DNA from: Kudoa neothunni
Taxonomy: Eukaryota; Cnidaria
Assembly: GCA_964304625.1 (NCBI GenBank)
Contig: OZ199838.1
Location: 310,001 to 374,000 of the forward strand
DNA length: 64,000 nt
Direction of reading: 5' to 3'
Part shown: one piece after another, positions 23,605 through 37,990 of the stretch
Layout of the letters: each line of letters begins with the position of its first letter
How positions within the stretch are numbered: the stretch's first letter is position 1
Notes under the pieces: generated by a model
Told to the model about the DNA's origin: nothing
The model's input: only the letters and a program-made list of their open reading frames with translations
Databases searched by the model: none
Program-made: the position numbers and the translations under genes

Positions 23605-25203
23605 TTCCTTATCTCGTTCTGTCTTTAACGACTTATATGTTGTACCTGGATTACAATAAGCGACATTTTTGCGTAAATAAATAAGTTTCAGCTGGTTTGG
23701 CCCGCAGAATCATTTATATGCAGGTAGTTTTTCTGTGAATCCATGATTTTCAATCATTATTTCTAACATAGTTATAAGACGTCAAATTGTTTCAATTTGT
23801 TAAAAATAAATTATTTCGTCTTAGTATCAATGATTAAGCATGAATTGAACCATTGATTGCCCATTAAGCTATACGCTTCATGACATTGCCAACCAAAAGG
23901 TGCATAATCCCACTTAGGTAATGGTCATTCCAAAGATTAACTTGAGAAATTATTTATTTCGATCCCAGCTGTATTCTACTTCGGGAATAAGTCAGAATTA
24001 CAGCGATCGATGGAATTTTCTTTGGAAACTGTTTTAAATATTTTAAAGGTAAATAACAATTCAAACGTAATTCAATTTTTTGTATAACTATCTAGAAACA
24101 CGTTAGATTTGGTTTATTATTAGAGATTTTAAATCTTGATTTAATTTGTGGGTAACTGCAAACTTAGATCTTGAAATTAGTTTCCCAGTGGGAAATTTAC
24201 TGTTATTCTCCAGAATTCTCCAAAATTTATATACTTAAGGTTAGAATACACTTTCGGCTTTAAGAAGTTCTTCGAAGAAAAACTCCACTCTAAGGCTTCA
24301 AAGTTTACATGTTATTAGATCAACGATTGTTTATTTCATTGTTTTGGCTAAAATATTGATATCACAAGTCTTGAAATGGGGTCAAAAATGTAAATATGAT
24401 TTTTCAATTGATATTGCGAAATTATAATAAAATATGAATGGGTTAAACAAATAAAGAGTTTATTTTTGGGGGTATATTTCCTATAACGACAAGAAAAACA
24501 ATATTTCTCATGTATTTCCAGGGTATAATCTCATTACACTAAAAATTTTGCGCAAAGTTCTTGTTTCTCTTAGTGATTCCTTATTTGCATAAACATATCT
24601 AAATATTGTGTGAAATCAATATTGTCAATGCAAATAACTTACCTTTGAATTCGTGCTTTCCAAAAAATTGTATTCATATATAACATGTTATAAATAATAT
24701 ATATTGCAACTTTTCTTTAAGAATAATATATCATGGTAGAATAAATAGATTTTATCATATATTAAGAATATATCGTTTTCAAAAGTGACTTTTATGAGCT
24801 CAAATTGTACTTTTCATAATATCCTCATAATTCAACAAAATGATTCTTTTCATTCGAAATATCGCATCGATTAGAGATTTGAACTATAACTTCATTTAAA
24901 GGCAGTTGAGTTAACAATGAATACCAACGCGCCTGTCCGAAATCAGCAAGGAACTCACAAGTGCGATCGATGCGTCAATAAAGTTATTTACTGTTTCTAC
25001 AGAAGAAGTTGTAAATAATTTATATTTCGTTATTATATTGAGAAAATAAGTATTTTCTCCTAAACAGACAAATAATTTATAGAAAAACTTGAAAGATAAA
25101 ACATGATTTTGGTAGCAATTATCATATCGAAAAATTTCCCACTAAAATTATAAATGGTTATTATTTCTAATAATTGCGTCAAGGTATGATGAAAAAAGCT
25201 AAA
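23605..25203. other. non-coding stretch with a possible small first exon
   Basis: Mostly AT-rich. At 24917-25018 a short plus-strand frame (MNTNAPVRNQQG, then HKCDRCVNKVIYC) is less AT-biased, has a CX2C pair and ends in a good splice donor (T followed by GTAAATAAT). It could be the first exon of a gene, but I found no further exon. Confidence 0.3.
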
Positions 25204-25207
25204 TTAA

Positions 25208-26595
25208 CCTTCTAAGGTCAGAAAAAACGACCACCCTCCAAGGACTTTTGGGGTCCAAAAGACCCCAATTTTTTATTCGATGAATTAACGTAATAAATAT
25301 AGATATATTATTTTCTTCAGTTTAAAAGTTTTCCGTCGACTAAATTTGAAGAAAAAAGCCTAACATTTGTGTAATTAATCCGTTATAACCTCATCGGTAA
25401 TGTGTCGGGTTGTATCGCAATTGATCGGTATATACAACCGTTGCTGAATAATCTTAAATTTTTGAGGAATAAAGAATTTAATTGAATTTACTTAATGATT
25501 AATATTTGTTGGTGAAAATATTCAATTTAATATTCTAAATTAATGTTCAGGAGCATCTTGTTACTCTACTCAAATAATCTCACCCGGCCCCGCTTTTCCT
25601 GTACAAAATCATAGTGAAACTGATGAGTGTATTGATTAATTTCAATATTTGGAAGTAAACTTTGAAGAAAACTATACGAAATTATCTGAAATGTCGATTG
25701 AATTCGCGGAATGTGGTAATACTGAAGATCCAATAATCAGTTAAAGTGGTATTATGTGGAGTTTTACTAAACCGATAACATCAAGAATTGGTGCTGAAAA
25801 TCTCATTAAAAACCACTTTGTCATATTTTTTATTGAACTCTAAATGTTAAAAGCATGTTAGATCGCTTGTCATCTTTTTCACAAACATAATTTGTGAATA
25901 AATAATCAAATATATCAATTATTTGGAAGATTTCATTTCAAAGATCTAAATTTAATTATTAACTATATTAAAATAGATTATATCTACTTTTTATAATTCT
26001 ATAAATTTATTTTGTGTGGAAAATGAAAGTTTACCGTGTCTGTTTTAATTAACGGTCACGTGTTATTAATTAAATCCTTAAGAAAAATAAACATTAATTA
26101 AGTTCATATCATATTTCCAAATTTATATGTGACTAAAATGAATAATACATGCATAGCTATATTTTTTTTTATTTTTAAAGCATACTGACCAAAAAACGTT
26201 ATGGGGTTCAAAAGACCCCAAGAGTCCTTAGGGCAGCGGTTCCCAACTAAAGCTGGGCTCGCACCCCCATTTTTTGACAAAATGAAATTCGCACCCTTTT
26301 TCATACGATAAGGTGTAACTGACTTAAAATTCATCAAAAATTATTTTCAATTTTGATAGGATCTCGCATCACCTGAAACCAAAGTTCGCACCCCAAATTG
26401 AGAACCCCTGCCTTAGAGGATAATTTTTTGTCTACACCTAATTTTTGTTCGCTCGACGTAAGATTGTCAGAAAATGGTCATTATTGAAAGTTAGGAGATT
26501 GGATAGAGTTATGCGAATTTCTGATTATTACTTACATAATACTGGGAAAATTAATTTTAATTTGGGATCCAAAAGATCCCAAAATCATTAAAGGG
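25208..26595 (+). mobile_element. deleted, non-autonomous piggyBac element
   Basis: TTAA flanks both sides (25204-25207 and 26596-26599), with termini CCTTCTAAGG and CCCTTTAATG. It carries three related palindromes: GGGGTCCAAAAGACCCC at 25250, GGGGTTCAAAAGACCCC at 26203 and GGGATCCAAAAGATCCC at 26564. Near 25742-25810 a fragment reads SGIMWSFTKPITSRIG, like the start of the piggyBac transposase core (W-x-W-S-x-x-P). The rest of the transposase is gone. A hAT MITE is nested inside at 26234. The right end may have been rearranged, since a second end-like sequence sits at about 26420. Confidence 0.6.
26234..26410. mobile_element. hAT MITE nested in a piggyBac remnant
   Basis: 177 bp with termini CAGCGGTTCCCAACTAAAG and (reverse complement) CAGGGGTTCTCAATTTGGGG, the hAT/Charlie-type end. 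It is flanked by CCTTAGGG (26226-26233) and CCTTAGAG (26411-26418), an 8-bp target duplication with one change. There is no coding capacity. Confidence 0.8.
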
Positions 26596-26599
26596 TTAA

Positions 26600-27771
26600 A
26601 AAAATTTAACCCAATAAATATTCGAATTTGTTATTTTGACGAATATATAAAATTGAAGATCTGAGAAACAATATATTCAAAAGTAAAATATAATAATTCA
26701 TAATCATGCCGTCGGGTCGACTATTGTTCATTTTATTACAAAAAAGATAAAAAATTGTACGTAAAAATATTTTACAATAGTATCTGATATTATAGTTAAA
26801 AATTTAATTAAAAAATTATAGTACAATGTATTATATTAATTCTAAATATAATTCAACGAAACATAAAAACGGATGACAACTATGAAAACAATCCTTTCAT
26901 CACTAATTGTTTGCATTACACAAAATAAGACATTGAGTAGAATTCATAATATTTTCTCCAACTTTGGTCTTTTCCCTTAGTTTTGCATAACTCCGTAAAT
27001 TATTGCTTTTATCGATGAATTAATCGTCAGAATTAATTATCTCTTTATCATTTATATAGCATAATAGCTCATTTATTTCAAAAATACATAATCTGAGACG
27101 TATCCTTCGTTAATATCAATGCTTTTGTCACTTTATTGCATAAAAATCCCCAATCGCTTTGACAATTAAAAATTATGGCGTGTGCACGCGTCACCAAAAA
27201 ATTTTCGAATTTTGGCATAATAATTATCTGTTTAGTTTTAAATTGAAAAAATATTTTATCAATTTTTTTAAAATATTAAAAAAACTGTGGTCCAAACCAA
27301 CCCCTGGATAACGTTGAAGGTGTTTTTATTATAAAAATTACTTCGATAATCAGAAAATAACTTTATTTTATCGTAGATAAACATATTTTACATAAATGTA
27401 AATAATTTAGATCCTGTAAATTATTATGCACTTAAGAAAATTATTGAAGAATTTAATTAATCTGATCAATTTCCTTAAAACGTTGTTATAGCTTTTTTAT
27501 TGTCCAAATTAATTTAATTCCCTATCATATGAAAATTAAACATTTCACGATTATCACTAACGAAACAAAAGAGTTAAATTTTAATTGTTAATTAGTTTTT
27601 GTGTCTGAAATTTTTGTATATTTCTTTTGTGCAATATATTCCTTAGTTGTTAATTAATACCGCGTGATCCGGTTAAAAAATTTGGCTAATTTAGCTAGTA
27701 ATTTTTCTTTTTCTATAACAAACTGAAAAACTCTCTATATATTTGAACTAAAATTTTATCCGTTAAAGATC
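26600..27771. other. AT-rich non-coding stretch
   Basis: No gene or repeat is recognised. Confidence 0.4.
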
Positions 27772-27779
27772 TTATAAAC

Positions 27780-28307
27780 CAGGGGTCGGCAACCTAAGAC
27801 CCGCTATACATTGAATGACATAAAAATTTTTCTTAATATCTAAAATAAACAAATTATTTTTAAGTTTTTTCTAGATTGTTATTCTAAATGTTAATATATT
27901 GTCGATATAAACATTTTAACCGACTAAAATTAGTTTTCATTAAATAGGAAAACCTGAATAAATATGATAGTTAAAATAACATTATAATTATTTCCATAAA
28001 AGTACAAAATATTTTTAAAAGGCATATAGGTACATCTCATATTATTTGACGTTGTCCAATAAATCGTTCATTCACAAGTTTAGCACTAGTTGATTACATT
28101 GGAAGTGAAAATTAATAGAATATAATACTATTAATTTGACTTATTTTTCTACTTTAAAAGACATTTATCAATTATTATTTATATATTTAAACCTGAAATA
28201 AGAACTACGAATAATTTAAAATTTGTATGGATTAATTTTAATACGGCCCGCATTAGAGTTAAGGTATGTCTGTTCGGCCCGTCACTAAAAAAGGTTTCCG
28301 ACCCCTG
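27780..28307. mobile_element. non-autonomous hAT element with intact target duplication
   Basis: 528 bp with termini CAGGGGTCGGCAACCT and (reverse complement) CAGGGGTCGGAAACCT. Perfect 8-bp duplications TTATAAAC flank it at 27772-27779 and 28308-28315. Subterminal CCCGC/GGCCCG blocks (near 27801 and 28246-28281) are typical of hAT ends. No transposase frame remains, so it was mobilised in trans. Confidence 0.88.
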
Positions 28308-28773
28308 TTATAAACGATAAAAAAATCTAAAAATTGAAAAACACATTTTAATTTTCTGAAATTTAATATCAATTAATCCCATTTGGTTGTGTGTGGAATC
28401 TACAATGGATGTTAAAATCGGTATATTGTTTCGTGAGGATTATGTCTAATATTAGCTAGCATTGCATTTCTTTTGAATATATAAAATTAATTAAGATTTA
28501 AATTATAACTTACAGCGGAATTTATTTATTAATTTAATAATTTCTGAGAAAATAAGCTAACTTTTGTCGCTACAATTACTTACTAAAAGATAGTCTCATT
28601 GTGTGGACAATAGAAAACTACTTGTGTATATATTTAATGGATAAATGCGCTGCAAGATAAAAATTAATGGATTTAGTATCTTTACTATTTTAACTTAGAT
28701 ATATTAATTTGGATTATTTCCCATTATACATAATACATTTTTAAGATGATTAATATATCAAATTTATTTCAAT
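28308..28773. other. AT-rich non-coding stretch
   Basis: Nothing recognised apart from the right-hand hAT target duplication at its start. Confidence 0.35.
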
Positions 28774-31700
28774 GAATAAAAATTAAGAAGTGATACGCAT
28801 AATAAATGTTGTTAAGATTTTATATATTTTTAGAAAAAAATAAATCTAAGTTCAATATGAAAAGATACTAAAAGTTATCTATTATAATAATTTTATAATA
28901 ATATTGGTAACTGATGTAATGGATGATGAATATATCAGTTTTTATAGATCGTAAGAAATTTCCTTAGAATTCTTTCTGTAAACAGCTACACCTATCACCC
29001 CCAAAAGTGAAGCCACGATGGGTATCATTGCATATAATCTAAGAAAGCTTATCTACAACAAATATGTATATTCTATTACATGTAACTTCCAACAGACCTA
29101 TCTAATGTCAAACATGAAAATATAAATGTAAATTACGAATAACTATTCTTTGCAGCATCAAAATTGTGATTGTCTTTACTATCTACAATGTTTCTTTTTT
29201 ATCAGATCATTAAATTAAAATAATTTTACTAAATAAAATCTTATAAATATAACATGAAAATTGTTTTTACCCTTTCTCAACCTTTTCTACTACTTTTTGA
29301 ACAATATCATCTATTACAATGTTTGCATACTCACTCCTAATGTTTTCTCCCCCTATAAATTTTTTATTCCACCAAGATTTTTATTTAATTTACTAGAGAA
29401 ATCATTTTAATTATATATTAAATAATTGGAATTTAATTACCCTTTCATTTGACCTATTCTTGAGTCTTCGCAAAATATATTATTAGAAAATAAGGATTAT
29501 TTAATAATTTAAACAAAATATATATACACTGAATACTATATTTGTTATAGAGTGAGTAATCTTTTGCTTTTAACTTCAAAATGTAATCTTTTTCCCTCGA
29601 CAAATTATTGATGTTAACGATACACTTATTAGCAGAACATTCTTCATCATCATTACACCATGTAACAATTTTTCCCTCCTGGTTGTCTACGATTTTTTCC
29701 TGAATCATAAACGGACATTTTGAATTGTCATCTTTTCCTGTGAAATCCACTTTAATTGTCAAGTCACTATCTCCATTCAACGAATGCTTAAGTGAAATAG
29801 TACCATTTACTAAATAATATTATTAAAACATAAGATTATTGATTATGAATACTTGTCTCAACAGAATACTCCTTATGTTTTTTGCCATCAGATGGTTCGA
29901 CGGTTACGTTGTAAGTCACTCCCAATTCTAGGTTGACAATTTTGAACATAGCGTCACATCTATTCTCGCATGCTCCCATTCCATCACACGAAGCCATATA
30001 TTTTGGATCTGAGACATCACTTTTTTTAACATAAATTCTACAGACCGGAAAATAATTATTATGTCCAAATGGTGTTATTGTAGCAGTGGAATTCTTTATG
30101 GTAGGTTCTGAATCATTCGCAGTTAAATTTTCTCCTCCAGCTAAATATGATGTTCAAATGTAATGTTTAAGTATGCTTTTACATGTTCGGAATGTTGTTT
30201 TCCTCGTGTATCCATCAATCCCAATGTTGTTTACCGTTACAGAAACTACATAACTTGTATCCGCAGCAAGCCCATTAATTGAATAAGTCGCTTCACAACT
30301 AGTATTACATACACGAGTGTCCTTACACTCAGCTTGTTTTTCAGTCGAATAAGTATTTGCTCTGCGTATTTTAATTGTACACTCAGAACCGGAGGTATCT
30401 GTTCTCATATGCGTATAGGCGTTAAGTCCGGTAAGGGTGACTTCCGTTTCATTAATGTCGCTTATATTTATGCCACTGTCATTTCCTATAAAACATTATT
30501 TATGAATTAAAATCCAATGTTACTTTTAAAGTATTGTTTGAATCCATCAGTGTCAAATCTTCGTTTAACAATTATTCCGATGTTCTCAATGTCTTCTGTC
30601 AAACTGATAATATCATCTTGACAAAGTTGAAAGCACTCTTTTTTCTCTCCAATACATCCATTCAGAACAGTACTTTGTTGAGTTGGGTCACTTCCATCTA
30701 CCTTAAATACCTTGATGTGACAAATCTCGCCATTATATGGACCAGGAGAGAATTTTATCTGAAGTTTTCTAGTGCTACCCTCAACGCCTGAAACAGAATA
30801 AATGATCTCAGATTTTAGTGGGGTCTCAGAATTCAAATAAGTATTATTAATGTAATATAATATGTCAGGCCATAATAGTGTTGAACTGATATTATAATAA
30901 CTTATGTATCTATCAATTGAGAGAGCAGCAGATTTATCTTGTGGAGCCTCAGAATTAGCATCGATTTTTAAGTTGTCCTTTTCTGTACTGTTGTGTTCAT
31001 CATTATTTCCGTCATTTTGTATACTCCATTTAGTTATTGAGTTTGATTTATATGAGAAGCTAACTTCGCCGTCAGTATGAGATATTTTATAAGTGTTATC
31101 TTGCTTGTAATCTATAAATATTATTTAGATTTTAAAATAAAATATTATTTATTTTAATTACTCATTATTATTGGAAACACTTGAACTTTTTTACATCTTT
31201 TGGCTTCTTCTTTGTCTGTGCCAAAACAAACTGATATATATCGATCAACTTTCGAATTAAAATGTCCAATATTAAGATCATTTCTATCGCAATTCACTAA
31301 ACAACCAATTCCTTCTACGTCTGCACAAAGTTGTGGCTTTTTAAATTCAGTTCCTTCAAAATTAGCTATTTTTATTACACATTTATTGTTTTCAGGAAAA
31401 TTAGACAGTTTAATTGAAAACTTGTCAATTCCTTTATCTGAAGTTGGTACATACTTCTGTTCAAGCTTTCCGCGTCGAATAAAAGCTATAATGTATGTCA
31501 ATTGGGATTCTTTTAAAAGTTACCTGGTATAAATAACTTGAATGGCGACGATTTTTGGTCTGCATATATCATCAACCTGTAATTGTATTTATTATCATAT
31601 ATCTTATTAGCAAACTGGATATTGTTGCATTTTTTTTCCTCACTATTATCACAACCAATGCAAGACTTTATTATTCTCGTGGGTGAAGCTATTTAAGATA

Positions 31701-34700
31701 AAAAAAGTAATATGACATTATTACTTTCGTTGGTTTCATGTTTATATAACTGATAGTAGCAGTCTGTAGTACTAGCTTCTTCCAAAGATTGTTTCATTTG
31801 TATTACGAGCTTGTTCTTCTCAGAATTAGTTGAAATTTTAAATTGAATTATTTTACCGCCTATTTATTATTTATTCACATATTAAATCCATGAATAATGA
31901 ATTTTACTTGTTTCTTTATTTTCAATAATTTGAATATTATAACTACCACTGGGAACAATTTTGAGAGTATAAGTTGTGTGGGAGTTAAGTCCAATAATCT
32001 CGAACCGTGAGTTGCACGATTTTACACACAACTCGTTTTTTGAACAAATTGCTGGATAATAGAATTTATTATTCTCTTTTATGTAGATTTTACAGATATT
32101 TGTTGATGTTGTAGAGTTTTCAGTGATTGTGATTCCATTCGCACTGGTATCGACTGAAGTACCCTGAATGGAAAGTTCGTTGTCTTGAGCTGAAAATATA
32201 TTTAAAACCCGTTTAATTTCATAAAATACTTATTTTATGGAAAAAATATTTTCTTGGTGAGTAATTAGGTATATCTGTTATGGTTACCATAACATCATTA
32301 TGTAAATGAGTTGGTTCAGGATTTATTTGAACCTCCCCGAAGCTACAAGCAGGCGATGAATTACTCACATCTTTCCTTCCAGTTTCAGTAACTAATGGAG
32401 CGTATGTGTTCCATATCTTTAATGAGCATAAAGCAGTTAGAGGGGTGATTTCCTCACCATCTTCGTTTTTATTTTTTCCGCTAATGTTTATTTTAATCTT
32501 TTTTTCTTCGGTTGTGACAGAAACATCGTTTCCATGCTCCACTAAAAACTTTTATGTAATTTAATAAATATATCTAAATCTTACATATATGTATATTATT
32601 TTGATAACCGATAGTAGGTTTCATTCCTAGTTTTAGGACCCTTATTTTAACCGCCTTTACACTTGGCTGCACATTTTCAAATCTGTATCGGTTGCATATA
32701 CTGATAAAACAATTTTCTTTATTATCACATTTATTCGAAAAAAAACTGTTTGAATTTGCTGCCGTGGCGTCTATCCATTCGAATGTGCACATTTCAGATG
32801 GCTCTGAATTTACCAGTTGAACTGTGAATGCATTCTTTGTTGCATCATGTGTGAATTCGTAATAAAATCTACTGAAAATTGGAGCTTGATTTTTAACGAA
32901 TGTATTGTCGTAGAAATAATGAAAATCGAAATATTTTGGGCAGCTTATATAATAGTCTTTTATTAACTCATCGAATTGAATCGAGTAACTTTGGAAATTG
33001 CAATCGGAGTTGACAGTTCGTGGTTCCTCCACATGACTTTTCTCTTGGGTATCCGTGAATGATTTGCATGATAATGAACATTTATTAATACCCAATTTTA
33101 TATTGTCGCCTTCTAATTTAGCTATGTGAGTAAGTTCTTTGAAATGATCTTCAAAAAAAAGGTTATATATAATGTAATTATATAATACCTATGTAATATG
33201 AATAGACCTTTCCTATTTTAATTTCGACTTCTGTCGGTGATTTTGGGGCTGGTTTTCTTGCAGGCAGAGAGGAATCAACTTCTCCCTCCCCCAGGCCACT
33301 GTTATCTTTTAAAGGTGTCTTTACTGAATCTGCTTGCGATTTTTCGGCAGTTATTAAGTTAATAATTTTTTTCTCTGGATAGGTGATGGAAATATAATTT
33401 AATTTATTCTGACTATCAGGATCAATGTAGAGTTTATTTGATAGGTTGTTGCATTTGTTTTGAGCTTCCCTGCTAATTCCAGCATTTCCATAACCCGAAC
33501 GATCATTATTATATTTTCGAATTGTACATTCTTTTTCACTCTTATTAGTAAGGTCATTATTTCGGAATTTTACCCCGTATTTTAGTTTCGATTTAATGTA
33601 ATATAGAATCATATCTTTATCACCTTCTTCAATATCACCTATGAAAATAAAATTAATATTTCTACAAAACAGAAGTTACATTCTATGTTGTTTTCTGTTG
33701 GTTTAGAATGACCTATGTTTATAATAACTAGTTTATACGTATCTTCGCAATTAAGGGAAGCCCATGAGAAATCTATTGTGTTAGTTTCAGTCGCTATAGG
33801 GGGATCACATGCGCTATTCAAACAATCCATTATAATTTTGTTAGATCCGTGTTCCAGTAGGATGTATGCCCAAGACGTTCCTGAACTATTAGGTGAAGAA
33901 GTCAATGTAACTGTTGTTTTCTTTCCAACATTATTTGTTGAGGTTTTTATTATTATCTCGATTCCGGTAGCTATTTAATCTCATTATTAATAAAATTTAT
34001 AAATAAATTACTCGAAGTTGCGGAGCTTTCAACGCAATTATATCCTTTCGGACAAATAGTTATTTTGTAGCTCGTTTTAGGATCAAGGTTTATTATATTA
34101 AAATTGCCATTACAAGCACCAGAACAAAATTTTTTTCCCTTCACAAGTAGCAGGGTACATGGGTGAATAATTTTCAGTAGATGAATAATAGAGATCACAT
34201 TTTGCCTGATTAACTCTTTCATCTGCAAATGAACTAGATAGATTTAGAGTTAGTGCATTACGTTGACCAGAAGTAGATGTTAGCGTTAGCTCACCAGTTA
34301 TTATTTCTTCTCCTATATAAATTTAGAAATATAGAGTTAATATTTAACGTTACCTTTAGTTTTGAAATAGAAATAACGATGGTAATAATTAACTTCCGGA
34401 GAATCTAATGTTGTAAGTCCTTTTATTTTAAGTTTTAAAATATATTCTGTTAGTGGCAGAAGATGGCTCAAACTGATTGATTCAAATGCTTTACACCCTC
34501 CTTCACACGTTAGATCGTTCCAATTATCTTTAACTCCCAGATTTTTCTCTATTATTTTAACTTCTAAAATATCTGTTTCTGTTACAGCACTATCTCCGCC
34601 TTCATTTTGATTTAACTTAGTTAACATTAAGGTCGCCTCATTCTTTTTAGTTACAGTAACAGTGGGTTGATTGATACCGACTATAGAATCGATATGAAAC

Positions 34701-36040
34701 ACTAGATAAAATTATAATTTACATGTTATAGTTTGGATAAACTCTTTTGATGTTATCTTATCTAAAGATTTTACATGTACTTGAGCAAAATTGAGAGTTT
34801 GATCATGATATAAGGTAGCTTTGAAGCAAGGCTGAAGACAGGGCCCAGCTCTATTCATATCTGAGCAATTGGAGGAAAAATGAGAGTCATTAATATCTTT
34901 TATTCCAAAGTAACAAATTTGCGAAGGTTTTGGATTCTGGAGTGTAACTGTATAATAATTACTATCGATTCCTTTTGACCCTGCTGCAATAAACCAATCC
35001 TCATTAAGGTTTTTTGGATTCAATAAAATTTCTGGTGACACATTGTCGGCTTCAACCACATACGTAGGTTGATATGATTTAGAAATTAGTTTAATAGATT
35101 TGGCTGAAAAAAAAGTTTGCGACGATCCTTGACTGTGCTCTGAAACAGAACCTTCGACAATCAACTCTCTGCTTTCTTTCCTTTGAACGGAAAGAGTGAA
35201 TATATTATTTTCTATGGTTGCTGTCAACGAACTCTTTATGTAAAGATCTATTTTATTGTATTAAAATATTACAAAATAAATTAATATACCATTTACAGAA
35301 AAAACCTTCTTGGTGGGACAGTTTTTCACTTCAGTATCATCCTTACCTTGGCACCATTTTATATATTTAATGGATTTAAACTCCTGACCACTGAGATTTA
35401 GTTCGACTTTTTTACACTTGAAAATACACATCTTTGAATCATCATCCATTCGTCTACCATCTATGCCCTGAGTACACTCAGAGATTTCAATCTTCGCCCT
35501 ATTTTGTCCATAATATTGGAAGGCGCAATGTTTGAAGCTATTCTCCATATTGTACCCAGAAAGTGAAATAATATATTTCTTTTGACTGTATGAAAAATTC
35601 ACTTTCATTATATTATTATCAATATTATTAGAGATCACATTTTTTGCACATAACACTAATAACGATTAATCTATATAATCATAATGAAAATTACAAGGTA
35701 AAATGACGAGATATATCGTAGAAGCATATCGTTGTCTCAATGACAGTCTGATCATCATCATTAGCTTATTAGTGGTGAATTAACAAAAAATATTTTGTTT
35801 AAATTTGTATCGATATGAATAGAGGAATTAATCTTGCCAATTATTCATATGTCCAATTCAATTAAAAAATTACCAACCTCGATCTTACGAAAAGATAATA
35901 ACTATTCAAATGTGACAACATTTTATGTGAATGGACAATTATCCTTTCGTTTATTATTGATTATTTCGAATGCCCCAACTATCTAGCTCTTCATTCAAGC
36001 GATTTTTAGATAATGTACATGAAATATTATTTTAATATTA
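28774..36040 (-). repeat. segmental duplication, copy A
   Basis: This block of about 7.3 kb is repeated in the same orientation at 43511-50890. Similarity covers exons, introns, the 3' untranslated part (from AATTAAGAAGTGAT) and some 5' flank. Corresponding points lie 14,774 bp apart at the stop codons. It carries one complete large receptor gene. Confidence 0.9.
28942..35656 (-). CDS. large type I membrane protein with repeated Cys-containing FN3-like modules, copy A
   Basis: About 20 exons on the minus strand, each roughly 80-170 codons, are separated by introns of about 38-45 nt with GT/AG ends (for example 34668-34709, 35223-35264). Modules repeat a pattern: a strand with C-x-I-x-(I/V), one to three cysteines, then I-x-L-x-x-x-T-x-Y-x-L-x-I. 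Examples are INGLAADTSYVVSVTVN, INLDPKTSYKITICPKG and LLPLTEYILKLKIKG, the F-G region of fibronectin type III-like folds. The last exon has a membrane helix, IPIVASLLGVIGVAVY, then the tail RKNSKEISYDL and stop. A hydrophobic start candidate, MLLRYISSFYLVIFIMII at 35727, does not splice in phase, so the N-terminus is unresolved. One frame break lies in a seven-A run near 34130; copy B is open there. A role as adhesion molecule or receptor is inferred from the architecture. Confidence 0.65.
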
Positions 36041-37200
36041 TGAAACGTATATAATTTATAAAAATTCCATGTGGCTGATTTATGATTAGTTAATAAGCAT
36101 AAAAAATTAATTTTGTAAACTGCATAATTGATAAATTTTAGGCAGAAGTTATTTAAATGGTAAATTTAAAACCTTAATATCACGTAAATGTGTATTACGA
36201 GAATTTTAATTCCGCCAGCTCTTACTCGCAAGTTTTTTCTAGATTTACTTATAGCCTAAACGACTGACATCTGAATAGTATTTTTAGGTATTCCATTGTA
36301 AGATAAATTTGTCAGTGTTAAATTAGAATTTCACTTATACTATTCAATAATACCTAGTTTTTGAAAAATAAAAATTGTTCGTATTTATTTAAAAACTTAT
36401 TTTAATGTAAAAATATTTACTTTGTTTTATAAATTTTTGTATGAAATTTTTTGTTGAAATAAAGAAATTATGTAATCATTTTCCTAAAAAATTAGGCGAC
36501 CATTAATATTTGGCGTTATTGTTAAAAATTATTGTAATAAATTCCCATTTAAATATGTTTAATATACATTAAACAAAAATATTCGTAACTCCTGAATTTT
36601 ACAACATAGCCAAATTGAATATCAAAAGTGTGACGTTCACAAACACTTGTCATCTGTTTCATTTTATAAATAAATTTTTCATAAGGAGCAAATTTACATG
36701 ATTTTATAAAATTATCGTGATAATTCAAAATAAACATTATTTTATAAACTTATTTTATATAAAATTAATAATATATTACCTGCCATGATGAAGATATTTA
36801 TGAGTTATCATACCTCACAAATAAATAATAATTTACAATTTATGAAATTTATTATAATTCAATTAAAATTTATAGTAGAAAAGACTAACTTCGAATATCG
36901 AAGTTTAGAGAACTAGATTTACTCATTTATTTCAATGAATCTAACTATTTTACAACATTTTCATTACTCATTTACCTTTAAATATCGAAGGGAATAATAA
37001 ATTCAATGCTCATATTTTTAAACTTATTCACACATATTTAGAGATGACAATACAGAATGACAATTCATTTAATAAAAAAGAACGAGTGAGCATATAATAA
37101 CACAAGATAGATAATTTAAAATAAAAATATTTATTTTTATAAAAATACTACCCAATAACTATATTTGTGATCCCATATTCGGTCAAAAGTATTCTTCTTG
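36041..37200. other. AT-rich non-coding stretch
   Basis: No gene, transposon end or recognisable repeat. Confidence 0.4.
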
Positions 37201-37661
37201 AAGGTATCGAATTAAATTTATAGCTAAAACTCCTCTACTTATTCCAGGAATTTTTTTAGTGGACCCCAGCAAGCATCTATTTTGTTACTGTTTTCCCAAT
37301 ATATTCTTCGGAATGGCTGATTGTGGTATGTCGACACACCAATGATCCCAAATAATTGCAGGCTGCCTATTCGTCCTCATAGTAAAAAGAGCTGGGATTG
37401 GTTTCATTTTGGATAATTTGGGTTAAATTTTCCATATCTCATGCTTGGAGAAATAATAACCGAACCTCGTTAAAGGATCTCTCACTTCTATCTCTACTTG
37501 GCAAAGTGATAACCCAAATATCCCGGATCCATCAACAAGGTTCTACGGTCATTCCCTCTGATGAGGCTTACGTATTACAAAATTATACACAGATATCATC
37601 AATTATTACGAGAGGTTTCCTCATCAAAAAGATACTATTCGCTCTCACTCATTCTCCGTAG
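37200..37661 (+). pseudogene. possible Merlin-like transposase fragment
   Basis: The stretch is clearly less AT-rich than its surroundings. At 37398-37661 a plus-strand frame includes QISRIHQQGSTVIPSDEAY, resembling the Merlin block I-x-P-G-S-T-I-x-S-D-E-W-x-A-Y that holds the second catalytic acid. Neighbouring blocks are not clear and stops lie upstream. It is weaker than the Merlin at 10.5-11.5 kb and may be something else. Confidence 0.3.
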
Positions 37662-37927
37662 CTACGTCGTTAAATTCATAATATTTAATCCTTTTGTGTC
37701 CAAATTATAATTATTAGACCTGATTAATATTTTTATGTTTAGTTTCTAGTTATCTCCTATTAGTAAACGATGTTTGTCTTTTCTTTTTCCTTATAAAGGA
37801 TACCCATCACTCCCCACAAATTATTCTTATCCGCTAATTGGATGTTTTTTTTACAATACTAGCACCAAATAGATTCTGGAGTTGTTCAACCCAGTTCGAA
37901 GCTGTCAGTTTGCTCGTGTTTATCGTA

Positions 37928-37990
37928 TCTATCTTTCTATATAAGGTAGCAGTGTCCGTGTGTGTGTACGCACACATCATCTCCTTATAC
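37928..37990 (+). mobile_element. possible Helitron 5' end
   Basis: TCTATCTTTCTATATAAGG followed by GTCCGTGTGTGTG has the layout of Helitron 5' termini in this window (compare TCTATCTTTATATATAAGG at 62931). No matching 3' hairpin was found before the piggyBac at 38324. Confidence 0.35.

Noticed and set aside
30534-30791. Plus-strand open frames inside the receptor genes (also at 31200, 33715, 46062)
   Set aside because: They are antisense shadows of the conserved minus-strand exons.
34688-34709. A 21-nt intron in receptor copy A (GTAAATTATAATTTTATCTAG)
   Set aside because: Copy B lacks that AG; both copies share a later AG, giving normal introns of 41-42 nt.
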